Shown piece after piece: positions 33,052-42,559 of a stretch of DNA of 64,000 bases. The position numbers were made by a program, and so were the translations under genes. Under the pieces are notes generated by a model. The model saw nothing but the letters and a program-made list of their open reading frames with translations. It was not told the DNA's origin and did not search any database. How positions within the stretch are numbered: the stretch's first letter is position 1; each line of letters begins with the position of its first letter. Source of the stretch: Rikenellaceae bacterium (GTDB lineage Bacteria; Bacteroidota; Bacteroidia; Bacteroidales; Rikenellaceae); contig SUZC01000001.1 of assembly GCA_015060165.1 (NCBI GenBank), forward strand, positions 62,001 through 126,000, read 5' to 3'.

Positions 33052-33528
33052 TTATGCCTCATCTTCGAGTAGGAATTCACGGAATCCAAACTCTTCGTAG
33101 GCTCTTTTTTGAGGGAAAGTAAAATATACACACACGGCCGAGGTAGACAATTCGCCTGTGTGATCATAAATCGAAACTCCAATTTCGAGGATATTTCGCA
33201 ATTGGCGTTTAACCGAGGCTCGCAATGTAATATGAGAGTCGGTAATCATTATTGGCTTATGGTATTTTACCTCTAATTTCGAAGTAACACCGCTCGTCTG
33301 ATATTTGCGAAATACCACCCAGCTTGCTATTTCATCGGCGAGCGTGGCCTGAATACCGCCATGAAGTGTATCACGCCAACCTTGAAACTCTTTACGAGGA
33401 TGCCAATGGCTGACGATTTCGTCACCATCTTCGTAGAACTCCATTCTAAGGCCTGATTCGCTGTCGGGTGAACATCCATAGCAATGGTATGTAGGCTCAC
33501 CTGTCCAGGGATTTTTTATCTTTTTCAT
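33052..33528 (-). CDS. PaaI-like hotdog thioesterase
   Basis: YHCYGCSPDSESGLRMEFYEDGDEIVSHWHPRKEFQGWRDTLHGGIQATLADEIASW. Confidence 0.8.
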   Translation of the reverse strand: MKKIKNPWTGEPTYHCYGCSPDSESGLRMEFYEDGDEIVSHWHPRKEFQGWRDTLHGGIQATLADEIASWVVFRKYQTSGVTSKLEVKYHKPIMITDSHITLRASVKRQLRNILEIGVSIYDHTGELSTSAVCVYFTFPQKRAYEEFGFREFLLEDEA

Positions 33529-33566
33529 CGTGCTATCTTATTTATCTTGATGGATTATCATAAATT

Positions 33567-33824
33567 CTATTTTTCAATCATTCGTCTAAGTGCTCGTGCC
33601 AATTGGTCAGGGCACGATGTGGGTTTGCCGTTGCAACTTATGCCACCAAGACGTGCAATTACCTCCTCGGCATTCATACCTTTGGCGAGTTTGGCAACAC
33701 CTTGAGTATTGCCACTGCAACCACCTATGAATTCCACCTCTTTTACAATATTATTATCGTCGAGCTCTATTACGATAGCTTGCGAGCAGACCCCTTGCGT
33801 GGGGTAAACAATCTTATTTGCCAT
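33567..33824 (-). CDS. TSCPD domain-containing protein
   Basis: IVYPTQGVCSQAIVIELDDNNIVKEVEFIGGCSGNTQGVAKLAKGM...GISCNGKPTSCPDQLARAL; supplied ORF starts at 33881 but MANKIVY start at 33824 fits better. Confidence 0.85.
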   Translation of the reverse strand: MANKIVYPTQGVCSQAIVIELDDNNIVKEVEFIGGCSGNTQGVAKLAKGMNAEEVIARLGGISCNGKPTSCPDQLARALRRMIEK

Positions 33825-33943
33825 ATCACATATGATTAAATTTCTAAACAAAGATAGAAAAATTACGCTAAACCTCTCCATTGTTGCCTCAAATGGTTAA
33901 ATTATAAATACAATTTTGTACTTTTGTAGAAAATTTAGCGACA

Positions 33944-35191
33944 ATGTACGATGTAATAGTTATAGGTGCCGGTGCTGCAGGATTGATGGCTGCTGCCACT
34001 GCTGCAAGAAACGGCAAGCAGGTACTCCTGATGGAGAAGATGGAGAAGGCTGGCCGTAAAATCAGAATTACCGGTAAAGGTCGATGCAATCTTACGAATG
34101 CTCGTCCACCCGAGGAGTTCAAAGAGGCAATTCGCACAAATGCGGAGTTTTTCGAGATTGCTTTTGCCGAGTTCAACAATAAGGCGACAATTAGATTTTT
34201 TGAGCGTATAGGTGTAAAACTCGACATTGAGCGAGGTCAACGAGTATTTCCAAAAAGTGGCAAGGCGTGGGATATTGCCAACGCCCTTACGGACTATTGC
34301 ATCGACAACGGGGTCGAGATAATCTACAATGCTCGCGTCAGTGACATTCTCACCATTGACGGCAAAGTCTATGGCGTAAAATATGTTAATAAACGTGGCT
34401 TTGAACGCAAAGAAGAGGCCGAGAATGTGATTATCGCAACGGGTGGCGTGAGTTATCCTGGCACGGGCTCAACTGGCGATGGTTACATCTTCGCCGATCG
34501 TACCGGCCACCACATCGAGGAGGTTCGCCCTTCGCTTACCCCACTTCGTACCTCACATCCTCAGAAAAAGTTCCTCGACGGATTACTTTTGAAGAATGTG
34601 CAGGCTCGACTGGTGGTTGATGATGAAGTGGTACGCGAGGAGTTTGGCGAAATAAGCTTCTCGGACAGAGGAATAGAAGGAGCTGTTGCATTGCGCGTAA
34701 GCCGTGATGCGGTCGATGCACTGATTGATGATAAGAGAGTGAAATTGATTGTCGATATGAAGCCAGCTCTTACCGAGGAGATGCTCTTCGATAGAATCAA
34801 GCGCGAAATAGCCGAGATGCAACCCGAGGAGTTCTTCTCTGAGTTGCTACGTAAGCTTGTTCCGAAACATTTTGTGATACCCATTGCACACGAGTTGGAT
34901 GTCCACTCGAAGAACTATATCCGCAAGGTGACCGATGCCGAGATTCATCGTTTGGTGAAGGTTTTGAAGGGAATGGTATTCCCCATAACCGACTATGCTC
35001 CGTTTGAGTTTGCCGTGGTTACGGCCGGTGGTGTGTCGTGCGACGACGTGAATCGCTATACAATGGAGTCTTTGAAAGTAAAAGGGTTGTATTTCGCGGG
35101 CGAGATACTTGATATCGATGCCAACACAGGTGGATACAATTTGCAGATAGCATTCTCGACAGGACGCCTTGCAGGACAATTGAAAAAGTAA
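33944..35191 (+). CDS. NAD(P)/FAD-dependent flavoprotein (HI0933/aminoacetone oxidase-like)
   Basis: DVIVIGAGAAGLMAAATAARNGKQVLLMEKMEKAGRKIRITGKGRCNLTNA. Confidence 0.9.
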   Translation: MYDVIVIGAGAAGLMAAATAARNGKQVLLMEKMEKAGRKIRITGKGRCNLTNARPPEEFKEAIRTNAEFFEIAFAEFNNKATIRFFERIGVKLDIERGQRVFPKSGKAWDIANALTDYCIDNGVEIIYNARVSDILTIDGKVYGVKYVNKRGFERKEEAENVIIATGGVSYPGTGSTGDGYIFADRTGHHIEEVRPSLTPLRTSHPQKKFLDGLLLKNVQARLVVDDEVVREEFGEISFSDRGIEGAVALRVSRDAVDALIDDKRVKLIVDMKPALTEEMLFDRIKREIAEMQPEEFFSELLRKLVPKHFVIPIAHELDVHSKNYIRKVTDAEIHRLVKVLKGMVFPITDYAPFEFAVVTAGGVSCDDVNRYTMESLKVKGLYFAGEILDIDANTGGYNLQIAFSTGRLAGQLKK

Positions 35192-35225
35192 GCACAGAGA
35201 ATAATCAAATTCCCGACATATTGCA

Positions 35226-35753
35226 ATGAAGATAACTGGGAGAAACATAAAACGCCGTTTGTACGGTCTGCGAAATATCTCGACAAATATTAAGCGAGCA
35301 CGTTATTTTCGCGGTCACGGAGTGCATTCTCCATTCGTATACGCGATCGTAAGACAGGTTTTTATGCGTTCTACCCTATCAGACGATTCGGCAATAGATT
35401 TGTACGATGCTTTGATAACGCGTGGAGTGGCAAAACGCAGAGCGATTCAATTGCAAAACCTGATGATACATTGCAACTATTCCAGTTTCGCCATAGATTG
35501 TTCTTCGAATCAGATGGGGGGAGTTGATTTTGTGATTGCAACAACTGCAATCGAGCCAAGTATCCTGTTGGACATGGCGGCCAAAGCCTCGGAAAATAAA
35601 CAAACGCTTTGTATAATGTCACCGTCGTATGATAGTGCTCGCGATAAGACGTGTCGCAAAATCGTTGCAGAACATAAGTGCACAAGCGTTGACAATCGCG
35701 GTTATCTGCTTGTATTTAATAATCATCTGCCAAAACAAAAGTTTAGACTATGA
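35226..35753 (+). CDS. Degenerate SAM-methyltransferase-like protein
   Basis: N-terminal ARYFRGHGVHSPFVYAIVRQV and C-terminal YLLVFNNHLPKQKFRL resemble Bacteroidetes class I MTases; no glycine-rich SAM motif between them. Confidence 0.55.
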   Translation: MKITGRNIKRRLYGLRNISTNIKRARYFRGHGVHSPFVYAIVRQVFMRSTLSDDSAIDLYDALITRGVAKRRAIQLQNLMIHCNYSSFAIDCSSNQMGGVDFVIATTAIEPSILLDMAAKASENKQTLCIMSPSYDSARDKTCRKIVAEHKCTSVDNRGYLLVFNNHLPKQKFRL

Positions 35754-36301
35754 AAGTATATACCAAAGGGGGCGATAAGGGCCGTACCTCGCTAATTGGA
35801 GGCGAACGGGTACTCAAAACCGATTGCAGAGTGGAGGCATATGGCTCTGTTGACGAGTTGATAGCATTCACCGCATTGCTTGCTGATAAATTGGCCTCAA
35901 GTAACAAATTTGATAAATTAACTGCCGAGCTACGTCGTATAGAGTCTCAGTTGATGACAGTTGCAGCATTGTTGGCTGTAGGTAAAGGTGGCGCAGATAA
36001 GGTTGCTCCGTTGAAAAACGAGGCTGCACAAGAGTTGGAACAAGCCATCGATCGTATGCAGGAGGATTTACCTGCTATAACCAAGTTTACAATTCCTGGT
36101 GGCGATGTGCGTTGTTCGCTATGTCATGTGTGTCGCACAGTGTGTCGCCGCGCGGAGCGTGCCGCGATCAGCGCCTCTCAGGAGTACGACATTGATAAAG
36201 GTGCAACGATATATCTGAACCGCCTTTCCGATTACTTCTATCTGCTTGGTCGTACAATCACCCAAATGGCATCGGTCGAGGAGATTTTGTGGATTCCATA
36301 G
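35750..36301 (+). CDS. Cob(I)yrinic acid a,c-diamide adenosyltransferase (PduO type)
   Basis: MKVYTKGGDKGRTSLIGGERVLKTDCRVEAYGSVDELIAF...CRRAERAAI; overlaps previous stop by 4 nt. Confidence 0.93.
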   Translation: MKVYTKGGDKGRTSLIGGERVLKTDCRVEAYGSVDELIAFTALLADKLASSNKFDKLTAELRRIESQLMTVAALLAVGKGGADKVAPLKNEAAQELEQAIDRMQEDLPAITKFTIPGGDVRCSLCHVCRTVCRRAERAAISASQEYDIDKGATIYLNRLSDYFYLLGRTITQMASVEEILWIP

Positions 36302-36506
36302 TTGTTTTTCGTAGCTAATTTTTGCATATAAGCATCTTTTTGTAAGTAATTTGAGTGTTTTTGAGCTTAAACATTAAGTTTAATAGCTAAAAGATTTGCA
36401 TTTGCTGTTTTTTCGCTATATTTGCGCCCGATTAAGCCGACTATATGTACGGAGAATGTAAATAGTTGAAAACTAAAACTTATAAACTGATAAAAACCAT
36501 AAGATT

Positions 36507-36728
36507 ATGTATTGGACATTGGAGTTAGCATCGAAATTGGAGGACGCACCTTGGCCAGCAACAAAAGAGGAGTTGATCGACTACGCTATTCGTTCGGGTG
36601 CGCCATTAGAGGTGTTGGAGAATTTGCAGGAGATTGAAGATGAAGGTGATATCTACGAGTCAATCGAGGATATCTGGCCTGATTATCCCTCAAAGGATGA
36701 TTTCTTCTTCAACGAAGAGGAGTATTAG
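36507..36728 (+). CDS. DUF2795 domain protein
   Basis: 73 aa; LASKLEDAPWPATKEELIDYAIRSGAPLEVLENLQEI; TATATTTG -7 at 36417-36424. Confidence 0.8.
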   Translation: MYWTLELASKLEDAPWPATKEELIDYAIRSGAPLEVLENLQEIEDEGDIYESIEDIWPDYPSKDDFFFNEEEY

Positions 36729-36764
36729 TGCATAAACTCACTAGATAGTAGATAATTACAGTTT

Positions 36765-36793
36765 AACCTCTCAATATTTGGGAGGTTTTTTTT
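36765..36793 (+). terminator. Terminator after DUF2795 gene
   Basis: AACCTCTC...GGGAGGTT then T8. Confidence 0.75.
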
Positions 36794-36866
36794 GTGCCTG
36801 ATTTAGAACATATGTAGATACAAAAAAATCTCCGACAATCATTTGATTATCAGAGATTTTCTTCCG

Positions 36867-36939
36867 TGATCCCGCCGGGGCTCGAACCCGGGACCCCAAC
36901 ATTAAAAGTGTTGTGCTCTACCGACTGAGCTACAGGATC
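36867..36939 (-). tRNA. tRNA-Lys (TTT)
   Basis: Reverse complement GATCCTGTAGCTCAGTCGGTAGAGCACAACACTTTTAATGTTGGGGTCCCGGGTTCGAGCCCCGGCGGGATCA; minus-strand -7 TACATTTG at 36979-36986. Confidence 0.95.
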
Positions 36940-37042
36940 AACGCTTGCCAAATGAGGTTTCCCTCGATTTTGGTGGTGCAAATGTATGTATAATTTTTGG
37001 GATAACCAAATTTTTGAAGAATATCATATAAAATTATCTTAT

Positions 37043-37537
37043 CTACTCCATCGGTTGGCTTATCTGAGCGACTTGAGCTGTACAATATGCAATCAAATCG
37101 CTGGGAGCAACACGTATTTGCAGACCCCTCACACCTGCGCTGATATATATAAATGGATGCTCCATACAGCTTTGGTGAATGTATGTCGGGAATCGTTTTT
37201 TCATACCAATTGGTGAGCAACCGCCACGAATATACCCTGTTGTTGGCAGCAACTCTTTCATTGGAATCATCTCCACCTTCTTATTCCCCGACACTTTAGC
37301 CGCGGCTTTCAAGTCGACCTCGTGATCGCCCGGCACCACACAAACTAAATGCCCCGTACGATCACCGCGTAGAATCAAAGTCTTAAAAACTGTAGATATA
37401 TCTTCGCCCAACTGTTCGGCAACGTGGTTTGCTGCCAAATTATTTTCGTCTACCTCATAAGGAATAAGCTCGTAAGCGATTTTTGCCCTATCTAAGAGCC
37501 TCGCAGCATTGGTCTTCTCTATTTTTTGCTTTGCCAT
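37043..37537 (-). CDS. ybaK: Cys-tRNA(Pro) deacylase YbaK
   Basis: KTNAARLLDRAKIAYELIPYEVDEN, VFKTLILRGDRTGHLVCVVPGDHEVDLKAAAK, GYIRGGCSPIGMKKRFPTYI. Confidence 0.93.
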   Translation of the reverse strand: MAKQKIEKTNAARLLDRAKIAYELIPYEVDENNLAANHVAEQLGEDISTVFKTLILRGDRTGHLVCVVPGDHEVDLKAAAKVSGNKKVEMIPMKELLPTTGYIRGGCSPIGMKKRFPTYIHQSCMEHPFIYISAGVRGLQIRVAPSDLIAYCTAQVAQISQPME

Positions 37538-37603
37538 ATATCAAAAACACTATATGTGAAGGCAAATTTATGAAAAAGAAATATTTTTTTGTACTTTTGA
37601 AGT

Positions 37604-38002
37604 ATGAAACATTCAGTACAGATAACAATAGTTGCCATAGCGTCGCTATTTTTTGCGACAGCCTGCTCGGTTACATCATCTCCGCGCTCTACGGCAAAAC
37701 AATTTTATAAGTCAATCGAAAAAGGCGATTTCGACAAAGCTCTTTCATATACCACACTCAGCGAGGAGGCCGATGCCGAGATCTATCACGCTATTATGCA
37801 GAAGGTAAACGCCTCAATTCAGGAAAAAGGCGGAATAAAGAGTATTGAAATCCTGCGAGAAGAGGGTGATGAAGATGATTTAGAACACATCACGATTGTA
37901 ACACAGATCAACTTTAAGAATGGCACTTCTCAAGAGGAGTATTGCGATTTGATTCAGCGTGATGGCAAATGGGCAGTCGATGTCGACCTTGACTCGAAGT
38001 AA
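37604..38002 (+). CDS. DUF4878-like lipoprotein
   Basis: Lipobox FFATAC; SPRSTAKQFYKSIEKGDFDKALSYT. Confidence 0.75.
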   Translation: MKHSVQITIVAIASLFFATACSVTSSPRSTAKQFYKSIEKGDFDKALSYTTLSEEADAEIYHAIMQKVNASIQEKGGIKSIEILREEGDEDDLEHITIVTQINFKNGTSQEEYCDLIQRDGKWAVDVDLDSK

Positions 38003-38600
38003 ACTCCATATTTTACTGATTATCGCATTGCTAGCGCTGTTTGTGCAGTGCTCATCACATCACGCATATACCCCACCTTCTATACCGGTCGAAACTTTTC
38101 AGGTGGCCGACATAGTATTTCGATTGGGCCGCACTTTGCAAAGCGAAGCAATAGCCTCAAAAGGGCCAGGAGGATACTCTCATATCGGTATGATGGTAGA
38201 GATTGATTCCATCAAACATATTATTCACATTGAGCCAAACCGACAAGGCAGCGAACGTATAAAAGTTGAATCTGTGGCCGATTTTTTCAATCCAGAAGTA
38301 GCTGTCGCAGGATGTGTTATGCGATACAACAGCCTAACCGACTCGATGCAACAAATATTGTCAAGTTACGCAAAATCGTTACTTGCTCAAGGAGTCTCTT
38401 TCGATCACGATTATCAGCTATCGGACACATCTCGTATGTATTGCACTGAATTGGTGGAAAATATTTTCAACAAAGTAGACATAGACCTATCTCAAGGAGA
38501 AAGAATAAGGCTCCCTCTTGCAAAGGAGCCTGTAATTTTGCCGTCGGCAATATATCAAAATGATTCACTATACGAGATTTGGAGCTATCGTACCAAGTAG
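37959..38600 (+). CDS. YiiX/YebB-like NlpC/P60-superfamily lipoprotein
   Basis: Lipobox LLALFVQC; VADIVFRLGRTLQSEAIA...YSHIGMMVEI, ...MYCTELVENIF; exact start uncertain. Confidence 0.75.
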   Translation: MMANGQSMSTLTRSKLHILLIIALLALFVQCSSHHAYTPPSIPVETFQVADIVFRLGRTLQSEAIASKGPGGYSHIGMMVEIDSIKHIIHIEPNRQGSERIKVESVADFFNPEVAVAGCVMRYNSLTDSMQQILSSYAKSLLAQGVSFDHDYQLSDTSRMYCTELVENIFNKVDIDLSQGERIRLPLAKEPVILPSAIYQNDSLYEIWSYRTK

Positions 38601-38609
38601 TTTCGACTC

Positions 38610-39527
38610 TTAACCGCGTGTCTGTTCGCGTCGACCTTGACGATATATCTGATAACTATTCACAAGGTTCTGCCACACAATATATGCTGTAGGAGCAACC
38701 GATGCAATTGGATCGAGGAATGCCTGAGATATCCACACTGCAAGCACCGTATTCTTCTGACCCAATGATTGTCCTCCTGCCGCCGGATCTCCATATCGAC
38801 GGCCGATAGCTCTACCACAGACAAACTGCACCACACACACGACAAGAGCCACTGCTGCCAATGCCAACTCCACACCTCGGTCTACGTCGTTATGATCCAA
38901 AATAAAGCATGTTGTTCTACCGATAATCACCACAAGCGACATCAACCATATATAGAACGATATTTGGCTGTGTGACGCAACCCATCCCCCTAATTTAGGC
39001 AAACAGAAACGACAAAACTGCCCGGCAACAAACGGAGCAATAAGCAATGGCGCGACTTTTTGCAATATCTGACCTACGGTACACTCCCCATTGCCAAAAT
39101 GATGCAACAGTATTGGTGCGACAAGAGCTATCACCACATTACACAGCAGACTATATGCTGCCATAGTTTCGATATTTGCACCCAACATACCTCCGATAAC
39201 CACAGCAGCCATCGCGACCGGTGCTAAAACGCATATCATTCCGCCTTGGGCTAACACCGGATTAAACCAACCAAGTAAATAGTATATGGCCAAACTGCCG
39301 GCTATCTGAAACAGGATTAGCCACAAGTGGAGAGTTGAAAAACGAATTTTGCGTGCGTCTACCCGACAAAAGGTAAAAAATAACATCAGGAAGATGAACG
39401 AGGGGGTGAGCATACCTGCCGTATGCTGCTCTACCCACTCTACCTCTCGGCACAACAATACCCCCACAAGCATTCCCAAAGGCATTGCTACGGTTCGAAG
39501 CATATGTGTCGAAAGGCCAAGTTTCAT
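38610..39527 (-). CDS. Bile acid:sodium symporter family-like transporter
   Basis: About 9-10 TM; GGMICVLAPVAMAAVVIGGMLGANIETMAAYSLLCNVVIAL. Confidence 0.65.
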   Translation of the reverse strand: MKLGLSTHMLRTVAMPLGMLVGVLLCREVEWVEQHTAGMLTPSFIFLMLFFTFCRVDARKIRFSTLHLWLILFQIAGSLAIYYLLGWFNPVLAQGGMICVLAPVAMAAVVIGGMLGANIETMAAYSLLCNVVIALVAPILLHHFGNGECTVGQILQKVAPLLIAPFVAGQFCRFCLPKLGGWVASHSQISFYIWLMSLVVIIGRTTCFILDHNDVDRGVELALAAVALVVCVVQFVCGRAIGRRYGDPAAGGQSLGQKNTVLAVWISQAFLDPIASVAPTAYIVWQNLVNSYQIYRQGRREQTRG

Positions 39528-39550
39528 CTTATTAAATTTATTTATCGGCG

Positions 39551-42500
39551 TTATTCAGCCGCTGTTGCGCCCTTTGCCTCAAAGAAATTCAACACTCCCA
39601 ACATCAGCTTATCACGTTGAGCCTCGTCAATAATTGACTCAAATGGCAATGCCATCACGAAAGTCCTATAATCTTTACCCTTATAACCAATAGCCGCGGG
39701 CTGGTTACTTCTAGGATATCGCATTGCGATAAATGCTTCACGACCGACAGGCATTATACAACCAGGTGACTCAACGCCGTAATGTGTAGCAGAAGGCACT
39801 TGGTTAAATTTAATATCGAGACGCGACATATTCATAGGTGATGCCACTACACGTACCTCTCCACGACGTGTGGCCATATCGCCACTAAACGAGTAGTGTA
39901 GTACGCTGCGTGCAAAGCCTCGATCCTCGCCATCTGATTCAACCCCGTTCCACAAATCACTCGCAACATAACAGCCTGTAGCCATCACAGCTCCACCAGC
40001 CAATGTATACTCACGAATCTTGTCCTGCAAAGCCTCTGGGAAGACTTTAAACTTCACGCCCGAAGTACCTCGGCCCATTGAATATGAGCGTTGCTTGCCG
40101 AGAATAATATCTGCAATTTTGTACTCCCCCATCGTGACTTCTCCTCGTTCTATCGCACGAGCGCTTGTCGAACAATATGAGAATCCAGCAGCAGCAATCG
40201 AACGGCCATGCAATGCCGGATAATCGAATGTGTTACCGGCAACAATCTCAGTTTCATAGTCGCTATACGATGATCCAAGGGCGTCATTGTCGTTGTTTGA
40301 GTATGACAATCTACGATCAAAGTTTCGCTGCTCACCAATGAACGAAATATCCTTTATGTGAGCTACGCCTGAATCATAATAGTTGTAGAATCCCGCAATT
40401 GAATCACCCTGAATATGCATCGGAGCACTTACTCTGTCAAATCCGTTAACCACAAGCACCCGACCACGTTCGTTCTCGGCACGATACGATGAAAGTATCT
40501 CGCTAGGGAAGCTCTCGCCACCCTTATTCACTGCCGTTACACGATAGCTATAAGTGTGGCCACGCTTTTGCTGCATACGCACTGAAGTAGACTCCACCTT
40601 GCGACCATTGTCGAAGCCACCACCATCTACGCGAGTATATACGATATAATAGTCGGGAGTAGCCGTGGGTTCCAACTCATCATTCACGGGGCTCCAGCGT
40701 AACATCACATCGGCCGAATCCTCGCTTACAAACATTGCGCTGAAACTCTCTACTGGCAATGGCTGCACAGCATATGGCTTACCGTATTGGCTTGACAGAT
40801 ATCTCAAGACACCTTTATAAATAGCTCGGCTAACCAAGAACTTGAATCGAGGATCATTACCATAGCGCATGTCGGCAAAATTCTGATGCGACAACAACTC
40901 CAAAAGCATTGTCGGCACAGCAGGTACTCTTGCCTCATAATATGAGCGATTCCACATTCCTCGGCGACTCCAATTAGGCTCATATGTTTGACGTATGTCG
41001 CCAACAATCTGCGACATAACAAGATCTGTCAATTCTCGAGAAAGATATCTATCGGCACCTCCCTCGAAACGACCTTTATTATTGTGGGTATAGAAGATAC
41101 CTAATGTACCGATTATATCCTCATTGGTACGTACTCCTGCGTCAGAATGGAATGCCAATGCCATATCCAACGGAATTGACTTTCCCTTCTCGTTAGGCAA
41201 ACGTTCCGATCCCCCCATCACTGCATTTACCCAGTGCGAGCGACTCATGTAATCATCCTTATAATCATCCAAGTCCTCCTTGGGACTATAGACATCACGC
41301 TCAAAACCAGACCACTGCAACCAATAACGAGCACCTTCACACCAACGTGGATATTCACTCACCATCGGCTCATACGCTATATCATCTTTCTGCATTGACT
41401 TTGGAACAATACGTGCCACATTGCCGTAGCCGCCACCAATCTTAACCGCATCGGCCGAAACCTTCTTACCTGCAGTATTTGAGATATTACTCATCGAAAC
41501 AAGCAACTGCTCGTCGTCGGCGTGGAATTCGAAATGGCCCAAGTAAATCCACATTCCGCCACCCATAGTCTGATTTACGGCAAATTCGCTTTTGCCACCA
41601 GCGTGGTGAATCGTGTAAGTTACATCCTCAGCACTCTCATCCCCAAAACTCTCATACGACACATATACTGCATACTCTCCATCTTCGGGAATTGTAGCTC
41701 TCCACTCGGCACGGCTCTCCTTGCCACGTGTAATACTTTCGACCGATCTTGTGGTACCCTCTTTAAACGGATTTTGACCAGAGAGATAAGTCACTCTCTT
41801 GTGAGCAAATCCTACTCCCGCCTTTTGCCACTTTTCCGAACCGGAGATCTCTACATATCGAGTATCATCGACACCCTCATCATTGTCAATAATAATCTCG
41901 TTATTCTGCGTATCGCGCTCTCGTGGTAAAAGCACATTTGCTCCGGCGTTCTCCAGCATCGGCACAAGATATGGCAAGACAAAGCTTTGCGTAAACAGAT
42001 CCTCCACAGTCTCCCATAGGCGCGAACGCTGCCAACGCCACATATTATCATCGGCCTCGAAATACCGGCCATGGCTCTGCCACATAGCTATATGTCGACC
42101 AGCCAAACCCTGTGTGGGATTACTTTGCGATGATAGGTTTCGGACCAAAGGTCGCTTTGATTGGTTGGTGAAACGGATCGCACTGCTCTCTTTTGTACGA
42201 TGGAAACGAGGAATTAACTCCTCGATATTATGGCGATCAGTGTAGAGTACAATCTTATAACGACTATATTCAACAGGCAGTATGGCATGAATCGAGTCAT
42301 ATATTGCCTGCACATTATCCTCGCGGAAAGGATAATATGATAAACCAGTCGAGGCATAGATCTCAAGCCTATCACCATTGGCTCGCATACGATCAATTTT
42401 ACATCCACCACCAAGTACTTCACGACGAAGCATGCGGCACAACAAATCGGTAATCTCGCGACGTTCGGCAGAGGTTGGAACACCAGCTGAAGCAGCACTT

Positions 42501-42559
42501 GAAATAAATAGTGCAACTGTCGGGATTACAACAAGTAGTAGTTTACGAAACTTTATCAT
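39551..42559 (-). CDS. N-acetylmuramoyl-L-alanine amidase-like / golvesin-like / FN3-like multidomain secreted protein
   Basis: IAMWQSHG...WETVEDLFTQSFVLPYLVPMLENAGANVLLPRERD, DMALAFHSDAG, PTMLLELLSHQN; inserted RAEWRATIPEDGEYAVYVSY...DAVKIGGG; C-terminal FN3-like. Confidence 0.75.
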   Translation of the reverse strand: MIKFRKLLLVVIPTVALFISSAASAGVPTSAERREITDLLCRMLRREVLGGGCKIDRMRANGDRLEIYASTGLSYYPFREDNVQAIYDSIHAILPVEYSRYKIVLYTDRHNIEELIPRFHRTKESSAIRFTNQSKRPLVRNLSSQSNPTQGLAGRHIAMWQSHGRYFEADDNMWRWQRSRLWETVEDLFTQSFVLPYLVPMLENAGANVLLPRERDTQNNEIIIDNDEGVDDTRYVEISGSEKWQKAGVGFAHKRVTYLSGQNPFKEGTTRSVESITRGKESRAEWRATIPEDGEYAVYVSYESFGDESAEDVTYTIHHAGGKSEFAVNQTMGGGMWIYLGHFEFHADDEQLLVSMSNISNTAGKKVSADAVKIGGGYGNVARIVPKSMQKDDIAYEPMVSEYPRWCEGARYWLQWSGFERDVYSPKEDLDDYKDDYMSRSHWVNAVMGGSERLPNEKGKSIPLDMALAFHSDAGVRTNEDIIGTLGIFYTHNNKGRFEGGADRYLSRELTDLVMSQIVGDIRQTYEPNWSRRGMWNRSYYEARVPAVPTMLLELLSHQNFADMRYGNDPRFKFLVSRAIYKGVLRYLSSQYGKPYAVQPLPVESFSAMFVSEDSADVMLRWSPVNDELEPTATPDYYIVYTRVDGGGFDNGRKVESTSVRMQQKRGHTYSYRVTAVNKGGESFPSEILSSYRAENERGRVLVVNGFDRVSAPMHIQGDSIAGFYNYYDSGVAHIKDISFIGEQRNFDRRLSYSNNDNDALGSSYSDYETEIVAGNTFDYPALHGRSIAAAGFSYCSTSARAIERGEVTMGEYKIADIILGKQRSYSMGRGTSGVKFKVFPEALQDKIREYTLAGGAVMATGCYVASDLWNGVESDGEDRGFARSVLHYSFSGDMATRRGEVRVVASPMNMSRLDIKFNQVPSATHYGVESPGCIMPVGREAFIAMRYPRSNQPAAIGYKGKDYRTFVMALPFESIIDEAQRDKLMLGVLNFFEAKGATAAE

